A stretch of DNA of 64,000 nt. It comes from Streptomyces canus (GTDB lineage Bacteria > Actinomycetota > Actinomycetes > Streptomycetales > Streptomycetaceae). Position numbers and translations under genes: made by a program. The notes below the pieces were generated by a model. It made no database searches and was not told the DNA's origin. It worked only from the letters and a program-made list of their open reading frames with translations. Of the stretch, positions 1-10,531 are shown in pieces (within the stretch, counting starts at the first letter, position 1; the number at the start of each line of letters is the position of its first letter). The stretch is taken from contig NZ_JAUSYQ010000002.1 of NCBI RefSeq assembly GCF_030816965.1, positions 5,057,501 through 5,121,500 on the forward strand, read 5' to 3'.

Positions 1-1
1 C

Positions 2-940
2 AGGGAGGTCGCAGACCGGCTGGGCTACCGGCCCTCGGCCGCGGCCAGAACCCTCCGTACCGGCAAGTCAGGACTCATCGGCCTGACTGTGACGACGTAC
101 GGGGATGAACCTTTCACCTTCACCGAGTTCGCGTACTTCGCCGAGATGGCGCGGGCCGCCACCTCCGCCGCGCTCGCCCGCGGCTACGCCCTCGTCATCC
201 TGCCCGCGACCTCTCGCCACGACGTGTGGTCGAACGTCGCCCTGGACGGCACCGTGGTCATCGACCCGTCCGACCATGACCCGGTCGTCAGCGAGCTGGT
301 CCGGCAGGGTTTACCGGTGGTCTCCGACGGCCGCCCGGCCGGTGCCCTCCCGGTCACCGCCTGGGTCGACAACGACCACGAGGCCGCCGTCCTCGGCATC
401 CTCGACCATCTGGCCGACGCCGGCGCCCGCCGCATCGGCCTGCTGACGGGGACGACGACGGACACGTACACCCATCTGTCGACCACCGCGTATCTGCGCT
501 GGTGCGAGCGGGTCGGGCAGGACCCGGTGTACGAGGCCTATCCCGCGCACGATCCGTGCGCCGGCGCCGTCGCCGCCGACCGGCTGCTCGCCCGCCCGGA
601 CCGGCCGGACGCCGTCTACGGCCTGTTCGACCCGAACGGCACCGACCTGCTGGCCGCCGCCCGTCGCTACGGGCTGCGCGTTCCCGACGACCTGCTGATC
701 GTCTGCTGCAGCGAGTCCACTGTGTACGCCAGCACCGAGCCGCCCGTCACGACGCTCTCTCTCAAGCCGCGCCGCATCGGCACGGCCGTGGTCCAGCTCC
801 TCATCGACGCCATCGAGGGGGTCGAATCGGACCAACCGGTCGAGCAGGTGATACCGACCGAGCTGATCGTGCGCACCTCCTCGCAGCGGCGTGCCCCGCG
901 CACGACGGTCAGCTCGCCGCGGTCACCCGAGGAGAAGTAG
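2..940 (+). CDS. LacI-family transcriptional regulator (5' end outside window)
   Basis: The frame is open from the first bases, so the N-terminal part of the DNA-binding domain is missing. What remains starts inside the helix-turn-helix and hinge (VADRLGYRPSAAARTLRTGK), typical of LacI/GalR repressors, and continues into a periplasmic-binding-protein-like sensor domain ending at the TAG at 938-940. The sugar or other effector cannot be deduced. A start at GTG 89 would lose the DNA-binding part, so it is not credible. Codon 311-313 is TTA (in RQGLPVV), rare in Streptomyces and read by the bldA tRNA, so translation may be developmentally controlled. Family assignment is firm; specificity is unknown. 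Confidence 0.85.
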   Translation, partial: REVADRLGYRPSAAARTLRTGKSGLIGLTVTTYGDEPFTFTEFAYFAEMARAATSAALARGYALVILPATSRHDVWSNVALDGTVVIDPSDHDPVVSELVRQGLPVVSDGRPAGALPVTAWVDNDHEAAVLGILDHLADAGARRIGLLTGTTTDTYTHLSTTAYLRWCERVGQDPVYEAYPAHDPCAGAVAADRLLARPDRPDAVYGLFDPNGTDLLAAARRYGLRVPDDLLIVCCSESTVYASTEPPVTTLSLKPRRIGTAVVQLLIDAIEGVESDQPVEQVIPTELIVRTSSQRRAPRTTVSSPRSPEEK

Positions 941-1139
941 CAGGAAGCGGCCGGGCGAGGGCCCAAGCCCGGCCAATCGGGGCGAATGCCGCGGCGAACA
1001 GGAGTCTTGCTCCGATTCACTACCCCTGGGTCATCACATGGCGCGATCCGCATTCCTATGATGGGCCCACGACACCGCGGGCCGCTGCGACCAGGCAGTC
1101 CGAAGCGGTGCAGATGCGGCGCGATGGTGGAGGGGTCTG

Positions 1140-2204
1140 ATGACTCAGGGGGCCGGTCAGGGACCCGAGGTGGAGCGCACGGCGGTGCTGCGCGACTTCC
1201 GGGTACCCGCGTACGTCAACGAGACCGGTCCGTACGGCCACAGCACGCACCCCGGCGACGTCGTCCCGGCCGACGAGGAGGCCTACCCGGAGGGGTACAC
1301 CCCCACCGAGCAGGACCTGCCCGTCATCCACCACGGTGACGAGCTCCAGGCGGCCGTCGACCCCGCGGCACGAACGGTGGACGGTCCCGGTCCGCTGTTC
1401 GTCGTCGGCGATGTCCACGGCTACCTCGACGAACTGACGTCCGCGCTCCAGGAGAAGGGCCTCGTCGACGCGGCCGGCAACTGGTGCGCGGGCACCGCCC
1501 GGCTGTGGTTCCTCGGCGACTTCACCGACCGTGGGCCCGACGGCATCGGCGTCATCGACCTCGTGATGCGGCTGTCCGCGGAGGCCGCCGCGGCCGGCGG
1601 CTACTGCAAGGCCCTCATGGGCAACCACGAACTGCTGCTCCTCGGCGCCAAGCGGTTCGGCGACACCCCCGTCAACTCCGGCGCGGGCACCGCCACCTTC
1701 CAGGCGGCCTGGCTGCTCAACGGCGGACAGAAGACCGACATGGACCGCCTCCAGGACCACCATCTGCAGTGGATGGCACGACTGGACGCCGTCGAGGAGG
1801 TCGACGGACATCTGCTCGTCCACTCCGACACCACCGCCTATCTCGACTACGGCGACTCGATCGAGGCGGTCAACGACACCGTCCGCGAGACCCTCACGCG
1901 CAACGACGCGGACGAGGTGTGGGATCTGTTCCGCAAGTTGACCAAGCGCTTCTCCTTCCGCGACGAGGGCGGCGCCGACCATGTGCGCTCGCTGCTCGAT
2001 ACGTACGGCGGCACCCGCATCGTTCACGGCCACAGCCCGATCCCCTATCTGCTCGGCGAAGTGGGTTCCGAGGACGACGAGGACGAATCCGGGCCGGTCG
2101 TCGAGGGACCGCACGTCTACGCCGACGGACTGGCCATCGCGATGGACGGTGGGGTGACCATGGCCGGAAAACTGCTGGTCCAGCAACTGCCCCTGGATAT
2201 CTGA
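1140..2204 (+). CDS. Calcineurin-like metallophosphoesterase
   Basis: A 354-residue metal-dependent phosphoesterase or Ser/Thr-type protein phosphatase. All core metal-binding motifs are visible in order: GDVHG near residue 90, GDFTDRG near 126, GNHE near 161, and GHSPI near 297. The first 80 residues are a non-catalytic leader with no signal peptide, so the enzyme is probably cytoplasmic. The ATG at 1140 overlaps a TGA and follows the purine-rich GGTGGAGGGG. It stands alone between the LacI regulator and a membrane protein. The substrate (phosphoprotein or nucleotide) cannot be told from the sequence. Confidence 0.85.
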   Translation: MTQGAGQGPEVERTAVLRDFRVPAYVNETGPYGHSTHPGDVVPADEEAYPEGYTPTEQDLPVIHHGDELQAAVDPAARTVDGPGPLFVVGDVHGYLDELTSALQEKGLVDAAGNWCAGTARLWFLGDFTDRGPDGIGVIDLVMRLSAEAAAAGGYCKALMGNHELLLLGAKRFGDTPVNSGAGTATFQAAWLLNGGQKTDMDRLQDHHLQWMARLDAVEEVDGHLLVHSDTTAYLDYGDSIEAVNDTVRETLTRNDADEVWDLFRKLTKRFSFRDEGGADHVRSLLDTYGGTRIVHGHSPIPYLLGEVGSEDDEDESGPVVEGPHVYADGLAIAMDGGVTMAGKLLVQQLPLDI

Positions 2205-2397
2205 ACGCTCACGGGGCATTCGTTCCCGCAGGACGGACTGACCGTCGACCGCGCAGGCCAGAGGCCAATTTCTGGAAACCCCCTGTCACCCTGTGCCGTG
2301 ACCGCTCTACCATCTGCTTATCCGTAGCAGGCTCCCCTCCGTTTCTGCCCGACGGCTCGTTGGCATGCGAGCCCCAAGCCCTACGGAGCATCGGGGG

Positions 2398-3261
2398 ATG
2401 CACATGAACAGCGTTCCGCAGCACCTGCACAGCGAGGACCGCCAGGAGTACGAGCGGATCCTCGATGAGGCGCTGCGCTCCGCCCCACACCGTCCCGAAC
2501 TGGCCGCTGTCGGACAGCGGCTGAATCCCGAACAGCTGCGCACCATGGCGCTCAACGCCACCGCACTCGTCACTGCGGCCGCGGCGACCGAGTACCAGCA
2601 CTACGTGAAGGTCCGCGAGGAACAGCGCCGCCCGGCGACGCCGTCCACCCTGTCGTCCGTGCATGAACCCGGTCCCGCCGAGTCGGACACGGGTGCGATG
2701 GGGCTCGCCACCACCATGGGAGAGGTCGCCGAGACCGCCGGTGCGGGCGCCGTCGCCGTCGCCGCGGTCCTGACGCCCGTCCTCGCCGGAATCGCCGCGG
2801 CGATCTTCCTGCTCGTGGGTTACATCCTGCAGATGCTCGACCCTGAACCGGCGTTCGCCCACACCATGATCACCATCGGATGGGTGTTCGGCGCCATGAC
2901 CGCGGCCGCGATCCTGGTCGCCGCCGTCGGGCTGCTGCTCACCGCCCTGCGCAACCGGCCCTCGCCGGACGCGGGGCACGGCGAGCTGAGCGAGGAGGTG
3001 GCACGGGCCAGGGACGCCTGGCGCGAAGCCCTGCTGGAACGCGGCATCCTCCCCTTCCTCAGAGAGGCCCTGGCCGACCCCGGCACCACCGCTCTGCACC
3101 ACACGGCTCCGCCCGCACCGACCAGCCGGATGCCCACCCTCGGCTACGACCGCCCAGGCTTCAGCAGCCCGGACGACGGAGCGTCCGGTGCCCGCCCGAG
3201 CTTCAGCAGCCCGGACTACACCAGCCCGGACTTCGGGGGGCCGGAACACCAGCCGGAGTAG
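2398..3261 (+). CDS. Hypothetical membrane protein, two transmembrane segments
   Basis: About 287 residues, family not recognised. The N-terminal 100 residues are soluble and charged (HLHSEDRQEYERILDEALR). Two hydrophobic segments follow around residues 115-140 and 155-180, separated by a short loop with DPEPAFAHT. A soluble tail ends in a repeated FSSPD/TSPDFGG sequence. The ATG at 2398 lies about 10 bases after GGAG; another ATG follows two codons later, and an in-frame ATG at 2365 has no clear ribosome site. A strong hairpin follows the gene. Function unknown. Confidence 0.7.
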   Translation: MHMNSVPQHLHSEDRQEYERILDEALRSAPHRPELAAVGQRLNPEQLRTMALNATALVTAAAATEYQHYVKVREEQRRPATPSTLSSVHEPGPAESDTGAMGLATTMGEVAETAGAGAVAVAAVLTPVLAGIAAAIFLLVGYILQMLDPEPAFAHTMITIGWVFGAMTAAAILVAAVGLLLTALRNRPSPDAGHGELSEEVARARDAWREALLERGILPFLREALADPGTTALHHTAPPAPTSRMPTLGYDRPGFSSPDDGASGARPSFSSPDYTSPDFGGPEHQPE

Positions 3262-3278
3262 CAACCGGCACAGCCCCT

Positions 3279-3312
3279 CGGCTTGCGCCCCCACCACGGG
3301 GAGCGCAAGCCG
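3279..3312. terminator. Hairpin terminator after the 2398-3261 gene
   Basis: Ten-base arms CGGCTTGCGC and GCGCAAGCCG enclose a further CCCC/GGGG pairing. It lies 18 bases after the stop codon, and no U-tract follows, as is usual in high-GC actinobacteria. It could also serve the short minus-strand reading frame ending at 3374. Confidence 0.7.
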
Positions 3313-3373
3313 AAGACCCGGCCGCGGGCCACTCGCCGGCGGCTCGCCCAGTTCAGTCGGCGAATCGCCTACG

Positions 3374-3541
3374 TCAGTCGACGACCGGCAGATAAACCCG
3401 GTTGCCCGCCGCCGCGGACTCCTTCGCTTTCTGAGCCATGCCCTCTTCGATCTCCTCCTGACTGCCGCCGTGGCGGCGGCGGATGTCCTGGGACATCTTC
3501 ATCGAAAGCAGCTTCAGGCCGGAATCCGAACGCACCTTCAT
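3374..3541 (-). pseudogene. Duplicated ThiC C-terminal tail, intact 55-codon frame
   Basis: This stretch repeats the 3' end of thiC (4348 onward). About 120 bases align at roughly 92-93% identity, including a perfect block of about 66 bases, and the stop codons coincide. Read alone it is an open frame starting ATG at 3541, after GAGGGGAG, and giving MKVRSDSGLKLLSMKMSQD at the start. Its end RVYLPVVD matches ThiC RVYLPIAD. The ThiC cluster motif CSMCGPKFC is represented by RSDSGLKLL, so every iron-sulphur cysteine is gone. Of about nine differences in the shared tail most change the amino acid, which suggests loss of constraint. Most likely a remnant left when the segment at 3500-4350 arrived; a translated micro-protein cannot be excluded. 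Confidence 0.7.
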
Positions 3542-3585
3542 CCAACAGCGCTCCCCTCCCGGAGGGCACGTGGACCAGCCGCCGA

Positions 3586-4125
3586 CTACGCGGGAGGAGC
3601 GAAAGGATCACGAGGCGCCGATGGACCCTTCCCTGATGCCCTCGGTGGCGGAACAGGAGCCCAGCCCGGCCCACGGTGCTCGAGCCACCACGTGCCAATG
3701 GTCTGGAACTTCTCGTCGAATCCGCTATCCCAGGAAAGAAAACCGGTAATGGGTGCCCGCAGGCGGGTTCGGCGGCCGTCGGCTTCGTAGATCACGACAG
3801 TCCGGGTCCCCTGGAAAGGCTCGATGAGGATGGCTTGTATGTCGGCCCACTGGATGGTCCGGCGGCGGAGGTTGTGCACGACGGCCGTCGACTGCGTGAG
3901 TGTGACGCCGAAGTACCGACCGGCGATCAGCAGCACGAACGGCATGACGGCCCACATACCAAACGTCTCGGCCACCTCAGTTCTCAATGGCACCCCATCC
4001 AGCCACTCCCAGATGTGCGTGCCCATGACGACGACAAGGAGGGGCAGAACAGGTAGCACGCGTTGCAGACGCGTCGATCGGTAACGGACACACTCCGGTA
4101 CAGACCGGACCTGCGATCGCTCCAC
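3586..4125 (-). CDS. PH-domain-like small membrane protein
   Basis: About 179 residues resembling actinobacterial PH-domain (bPH) membrane proteins. Two hydrophobic segments lie near the start (VLPVLPLLVVVMGTHIWEWL and GMWAVMPFVLLIAGRYFGV), joined by a short loop. A cytoplasmic beta-rich domain follows (TVVIYEADGRRTRLRAPITG), then a proline-rich tail. The GTG at 4125 has a well-placed GAGGGG; a GTG three codons earlier at 4134 is the alternative. The gene lies between the genuine thiC end and its degenerate copy, so it was probably gained with that duplication. The role is unknown. Confidence 0.65.
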   Translation of the reverse strand: MERSQVRSVPECVRYRSTRLQRVLPVLPLLVVVMGTHIWEWLDGVPLRTEVAETFGMWAVMPFVLLIAGRYFGVTLTQSTAVVHNLRRRTIQWADIQAILIEPFQGTRTVVIYEADGRRTRLRAPITGFLSWDSGFDEKFQTIGTWWLEHRGPGWAPVPPPRASGKGPSAPRDPFAPPA

Positions 4126-4286
4126 CAGCCCCACCCCTCACACAATGCAGCCACGACCCGGCGCGTGATCGCCAAGGCAGCATCGCGGGCCCGGGGCAGC
4201 TTGTCTATCCGCCTACTCCTGGCATCCGAGCAAGTGGCCGTAAAAAATCTCCCAAAGAGTTGATTCTTCGGTGCCTTCACCGTCGA

Positions 4287-4333
4287 GGTCCGCGCTTCGG
4301 ACACGTGCCCTGGGCGACTGGGAAGCGCGGACC
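4287..4333 (-). terminator. Hairpin terminator after thiC
   Basis: Perfect 11-base arms (GGTCCGCGCTT and AAGCGCGGACC) with a 25-base loop lie just beyond the thiC stop codon at 4348. An A-rich stretch lies on the far side around 4244-4256. Confidence 0.6.
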
Positions 4334-4347
4334 ACACGCGTCGGGCT

Positions 4348-6312
<1,965 letters not shown>

Positions 6313-6341
6313 GTACAAAGGTGGCTCCACGCTAGCGTCAA
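6313..6341 (-). promoter_or_regulatory. Probable promoter of thiC
   Basis: On the minus strand TTGACG (6336-6341) is followed after 16-17 bases by TTTGTAC (6313-6319). The expected start point falls at the 5' edge of the riboswitch, which supports the call. The -10 match is weak. Confidence 0.5.
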
Positions 6342-6391
6342 TTCGGGCGCGGTGAACAGAGGGCCCCTGTCGTTCTTGCGATGATCGGTCG

Positions 6392-8074
6392 GTGACCACG
6401 ACGCATCAGCCCCCTTACCCGCCTCCCGAGCCTCCGCGCCGGCCGGGCTCCGGAAACGGCCCCGGGCCCGGCCCCGGCAATGGCTCCCGCGGGAGCCTCG
6501 GAAACGGCGGGGCCGACGGCTGGCACGAGCATGAGCACGGCGGGCACGGCGGGCACGGCGGGCACGGCTACGGATACGGGCCCAGAGCCGGTGGCGAAGG
6601 CCAGGGCGGTGGCAGTGACCTGGGCGGTCAGGGTGGCGGGGGCCGGGGTGGTGGTGACGGCCATGGGCACGGACCCGGCGACGGACACGGGCACGCGCAG
6701 GGGGGCGGTTCCGGGTCCGGCAGCGGTGGCGGCCACAGTCACAGCCACGGTCCGGCAGCTCCCGTCTCCAAGCACCTGCGCAAGGTCATCGCGGCGATCC
6801 TCATCCCGTTCGGCGTAGCCGTGGTGGTGGGGCTGGCAGTGCTGTGGCCCGGTGGCGCCCCGGCGCACGAACGCACCGGGGTCGGCTTCGACCGGCAGAC
6901 CCAGCAGGCCACGGTCAGCAAGGTCGTGAGCGTCAGCTGCAAGTCGGTGAACGCCTCGGGGGAGACTCCGACCGGGGACACCTCCACGGCCGAGGGCTCC
7001 TCCGCCGAGCAGCAGGCGAACGGCACCTGCAAGAAGGCGACGATCCGGGTCGACACCGGCAACGACAAGGGCCGCACCTTCACGGAGATCGTCCAGCCGG
7101 ACCAGTCTCGGCAGTTGCACGAGGGCCAGAAGGTCGTGGTCGCGTACGAGCCTTCGGCACCCAGGGATCTGCAGTACTCGGTCGCCGACGTGAACCGCAG
7201 GCTCCCCATGGGGCTGCTCGCCGGCATCTTCGCGCTCGCCGTGGTGATCGTCGGGCGACTGCGTGGTGTCATGGCGCTGGTCGCGCTGGCCGTCAGCTTC
7301 CTGCTGCTGAACTTCTTCGTCCTGCCCGCGATCCTGCAGGGCTCGAACCCGCTCCTCGTGGCGGTGGTCGGGGCGAGCGCCATCATGCTGATCGCCCTCT
7401 ACATGTGCCACGGTCTGTCGGCCAGAACCTCCGTGGCCGTGCTGGGCACGCTGATCTCCCTGATTCTGATCGGCATCCTCGGATCGCAGTTCATCGGTTG
7501 GGCCGCACTCACGGGCAACACGGACGACAACACCGGGCTCATCCATGGGCTGTATCCATCGATCGACATGAGCGGCCTGCTGCTCGCCGGCGTCATCATC
7601 GGCTCGCTCGGGGTCCTCGACGACGTGACGGTCACGCAGACCTCGGCTGTCTGGGAGCTGCACGAGGCCAACCCGACGATGGGCTGGCGCGGGCTCTACC
7701 GCGCCGGTATCCGGATCGGGCGCGACCACATCGCCTCCGTCGTCAACACGCTCGTCCTCGCCTACGCGGGTGCCGCGCTGCCGCTGCTGCTGCTCTTCTC
7801 CATCGCACAGTCCAGCGTGGGGACCGTCGCCAACAGTGAGCTGGTGGCGGAGGAGATCGTGCGCACGCTGGTCGGCTCGATCGGCCTCGTCGCCTCGGTA
7901 CCGGTCACCACGGTCCTCGCGGCGCTGGTGGTCTCGGCGGACCGGCCGGAGGCGGAGGCGGTGGGTGCGGGAGCAGGGGCTCCCGTAGTACCGGCGACAA
8001 GCGCGAGCGCGGGCACGGCCGACAGCCGGCCGGCAGCGGCACGCGGTGGCAAGGGGCGGCGGCGCAGGCGCTGA
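6392..8074 (+). CDS. YibE/F-like multipass membrane protein with His/Gly-rich N terminus
   Basis: A 560-residue protein starting at GTG 6392. Residues 1-128 are a proline, glycine and histidine-rich leader containing HEHEHGGHGGHGGHG and HGHGPGDGHGHA, a likely cytoplasmic metal-binding or disordered tail. A transmembrane helix near 130-152 precedes an extracytoplasmic region of about 120 residues containing two cysteines. A bundle of about seven helices follows (from MGLLAGIFALAVVIVG), matching YibE/F proteins, with the conserved GVLDDVTVTQ. The C terminus is basic. YibE/F function is not established; transport or export is an inference. Confidence 0.8.
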   Translation: MTTTHQPPYPPPEPPRRPGSGNGPGPGPGNGSRGSLGNGGADGWHEHEHGGHGGHGGHGYGYGPRAGGEGQGGGSDLGGQGGGGRGGGDGHGHGPGDGHGHAQGGGSGSGSGGGHSHSHGPAAPVSKHLRKVIAAILIPFGVAVVVGLAVLWPGGAPAHERTGVGFDRQTQQATVSKVVSVSCKSVNASGETPTGDTSTAEGSSAEQQANGTCKKATIRVDTGNDKGRTFTEIVQPDQSRQLHEGQKVVVAYEPSAPRDLQYSVADVNRRLPMGLLAGIFALAVVIVGRLRGVMALVALAVSFLLLNFFVLPAILQGSNPLLVAVVGASAIMLIALYMCHGLSARTSVAVLGTLISLILIGILGSQFIGWAALTGNTDDNTGLIHGLYPSIDMSGLLLAGVIIGSLGVLDDVTVTQTSAVWELHEANPTMGWRGLYRAGIRIGRDHIASVVNTLVLAYAGAALPLLLLFSIAQSSVGTVANSELVAEEIVRTLVGSIGLVASVPVTTVLAALVVSADRPEAEAVGAGAGAPVVPATSASAGTADSRPAAARGGKGRRRRR

Positions 8075-8462
8075 GATGGGTCCGGGACGCTTCTGATGGC
8101 GCTCTCCATCGGGCGGCCACCGAGTGATTGTTTTGCACGCGGGGCGCCTCATGAGGCGCCGACTGCTCCGTCAGGCGCATCCGCTCCAGTACGAGGGCGA
8201 CTTCAAGATTCGCCAGAAGTACCCCAGGGCTCCCGGCTCCCGGCTCCCGGCTTCGACGATGAGACCCGCTCGCCGTGGAACGGGTGCGGGCACGCCCGCT
8301 GGATCACATCGCGTCAGCTTCCGCGCCGGCCTCGTTGCCTCGGACACGGAGCGGCCCGGCGCCTGGGCGTTCCTGCGCGCCCACGGTCCCGCGCCGGCAG
8401 AAGCGTTCCTGCGCCCTCCCACCTCACCATGGAGAGTTCTGTCACCTCACTGCCGTAAGGCG
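8075..8462. other. Intergenic stretch without a convincing gene
   Basis: 388 bases between the YibE/F gene and the ssgA stop codon. It holds a perfect 18-base palindrome (8143-8160) and a short GCTCCCG triplication near 8229-8252. Open frames here lack ribosome sites and recognisable motifs. I see no RNA gene. Confidence 0.5.
8143..8160. terminator. Perfect palindrome GGCGCCTCATGAGGCGCC
   Basis: An 18-base perfect palindrome 68 bases after the YibE/F stop codon, able to form a compact hairpin. It is between the convergent YibE/F and ssgA genes and may terminate either; no U-tract. Confidence 0.4.
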
Positions 8463-8900
8463 TCAGCCCGCACTCTGTTCCTCCGCCAGGATCCGGTCCA
8501 ACGCCTCGTCGAGATGGGTGTCGAAATCGGCCAGCGCGGTCTCCTGCCCCAGCGGCACCAGCTTGTCTGTTCGGTCGAGGAACGCGATGACCGGCGCCGT
8601 CGACGAGCGGAACAGTGCCTGATCACCGCCGACCTGCAGCCTGATCAGGACGTCGCCCAGCAGGTCGGAACCGGCGGGCGAGACCCGCACGTCGCCCTCC
8701 CCACATGGCCGACCCACCCCGTCGATCAGCAGCTCACGGCCGAAAGCCCAGGTCACCGGGTCGTCGCCCGGGAGATGGAAGGTCAGCCGGACTGCGTAGG
8801 GATCGCAGGCCTCGTAGCGCAGCTCCACCGGAATGCGGAAGGAGAGCTCCTCCGAAACGAGAAAGCTCATCATGACCTCTGCCTGTACGGACTCGCGCAT
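8463..8900 (-). CDS. ssgA: Sporulation-specific cell division protein SsgA
   Basis: A 145-residue SALP-family protein. The opening MRESVQAEVMMSFLVSEELS and the blocks YDPYAV-like CDPYAVRLTFHLPG, WAFGRELL and FLDRTDKLVPLGQE are characteristic of SsgA, which controls sites of septation and germination in streptomycetes. The ending LDRILAEEQSAG also fits. The start at 8900 is chosen because it reproduces the family N terminus; a second ATG at residue 10 is possible. Immediately upstream, in the same direction, lies the IclR-type regulator that normally controls it. Confidence 0.95.
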   Translation of the reverse strand: MRESVQAEVMMSFLVSEELSFRIPVELRYEACDPYAVRLTFHLPGDDPVTWAFGRELLIDGVGRPCGEGDVRVSPAGSDLLGDVLIRLQVGGDQALFRSSTAPVIAFLDRTDKLVPLGQETALADFDTHLDEALDRILAEEQSAG

Positions 8901-8998
8901 CGCCTACCCCGTCATCTGCCTTCGTTGGCCGGGAATGATCCCTCTGACACTGGTGGCATCTTGCTGAACGTGCACGACAGATCACAAGGAGTGAGTTT

Positions 8999-9961
8999 TC
9001 AGATACTGATAGAGATCGCCAGCGAGCCCATCAGCCGGCCGATTTCGTCCTGCAGTTGCTGGGTCGCGGTCAGCAACCGGCCCGCTTGATGGGCGGGCAG
9101 GGAGATGGCCATCGTTGCCGCGGTGTTACCCAATGTGATCGGAATGGCCGCGCACACTGTCCCCAGTGCGTACTCCTGACGCTCGATCACCGGTTCCATG
9201 CGCGCGGTCCGTTCGAGACGCCGAAGCAGGCTGTGCCCGTCTCGCACGGTGTACGGGGTGATGGACTGCACGGGGTACCGGTCGAGGTGGTCGCGTCGAG
9301 CCTCGTCGTCGAGCTGCGCGAGGAGGCACTGTCCGATGGCATGCGCGTGCCCGGTCTCGCGAAAGTCGGCCCACTCATCGACCGCCGGATTGCCGGGGCT
9401 GTCGGAGACACAGAGGACCTCGATCTCGCCGTTCCGGTACTGCGCGTAGTACACCGGTACGCCGATCAGGTCGCGCCAGTGCGCGAGCGCCTCGACGACG
9501 GTGCTGCGACGTTTCTGCTCGGCTCCGCTGCTGCTCAGCCGCTCGGCTGCCTCTCCCAGGAAGAACAGGCCCTTGTCGCGGCGCAGATAGCCCTCGTGCA
9601 CGAGGGTGCGCAGCAGGTGGTACGCCGTGGGGAGCGCCAGCCCGGTCTCACGGGCGAGTTGTTTGGCAGGGGCCCCGTGCTCGTGCTCCGCGACGGTCTC
9701 GAGCAGGCGCATCGCACGCTGGACAGACCCGATGAGCGTTGCGGAGTGGGTCTGTTCGGGCGCTTCGGAGGAGGGCGCCGCGTGACGCTGGACGGGTGCT
9801 GACGGCCGTACGGGAGCGGATGTCTGTACGTGGGCTGACGGCCGCCGTACGGGAACAGACGGTTGTAGCGGAGCTGTCGGCTGTACGGGAGCCGTCGGTT
9901 GTGCGGGAGCCGTCGTCGAACGGGCGTCGATCTGTGCGGGTGCGGTGTCAACCGTGGCCAA
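8999..9961 (-). CDS. ssgR: IclR-family regulator SsgR, activator of ssgA
   Basis: The core from about residue 74 is a standard IclR protein: winged helix (IGSVQRAMRLLETVAEHEHG, then LALPTAYHLLRTLVHEGYL) and an effector domain with GTVCAAIPI. Adjacency to ssgA identifies it as SsgR. The first 73 residues are a proline/alanine/valine/glutamine repeat (TAPVQP, TAPLQP, SAPVRP, SAPVQR) not expected of the family; its DNA contains matching short direct repeats. The 320-codon form begins at TTG 9961 with GGGAG six bases upstream. A shorter product starting at ATG 9712 would lose part of the DNA-binding domain. The extended start seems most likely. Confidence 0.88.
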   Translation of the reverse strand: MATVDTAPAQIDARSTTAPAQPTAPVQPTAPLQPSVPVRRPSAHVQTSAPVRPSAPVQRHAAPSSEAPEQTHSATLIGSVQRAMRLLETVAEHEHGAPAKQLARETGLALPTAYHLLRTLVHEGYLRRDKGLFFLGEAAERLSSSGAEQKRRSTVVEALAHWRDLIGVPVYYAQYRNGEIEVLCVSDSPGNPAVDEWADFRETGHAHAIGQCLLAQLDDEARRDHLDRYPVQSITPYTVRDGHSLLRRLERTARMEPVIERQEYALGTVCAAIPITLGNTAATMAISLPAHQAGRLLTATQQLQDEIGRLMGSLAISISI

Positions 9962-10159
9962 GGGTCACTCCCGGAGCGCGAGGGGGCAGCCCGTGCGGGG
10001 AACACGGGAGGGGGTGTACGCCGCTCGCGGGGTCGTCCCCGCGTCGAGTTCCGGACTTTAACGGTCCGCCACCGCACGTATACGGCCCGTTCGGAAAACT
10101 TCCCTCCCCCGGGGGAACGGGGGATTCCTGTTACCGGTCGTCCCGCCCGCCCCGGATGC

Positions 10160-10372
10160 TCACCAGTCGCTGCGCGACGAGGAGCTCGACATGAACTTCC
10201 GTACGACGTAGACGAGTCCGCCGACCAGGGCTACGAAGACCAGCAGCTTGAAGAGCAGGCCGATGACGAAGCCCACCACCGTGGCTATCAGCCCGCCGAA
10301 CACGACCAGGGCAATGACCGGCACAGCGATCCACTTCACCCACCACGGCAGCCCCGCGAAGATCTCTCCCAT
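10160..10372 (-). CDS. DUF5326 small membrane protein
   Basis: A 70-residue protein starting MGEIFAGLPWWVKWIAVPVI, with two adjacent hydrophobic segments covering residues 12-60 and a basic, serine-rich end (VRKFMSSSSSRSDW). This matches the conserved actinobacterial family DUF5326. The start at 10372 follows AGAGAGG; the longer frame to 10441 adds a non-family leader. Membrane-located, function unknown. Confidence 0.78.
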   Translation of the reverse strand: MGEIFAGLPWWVKWIAVPVIALVVFGGLIATVVGFVIGLLFKLLVFVALVGGLVYVVRKFMSSSSSRSDW

Positions 10373-10531
10373 CGCACTTAACCTCTCTGAAGTCCTGCAC
10401 CGTCCGGCCCTTCTGGTACCGGATCCATCAATCTCCTGCACTCGATGCTAGGGCCGGCAGGTGCCTCTGCGAGGGCCTCGCACCCCTTGTCCTCCCCTGA
10501 CTGATCCCCTAGGGAACCCCGAGACCGCAGG

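Noticed and set aside
3369..3698. 109-codon minus-strand ORF over the thiC fragment
   Set aside because: It is out of frame with the ThiC homology and rich in Arg/Gly; the real homology is in the frame 3374-3541.
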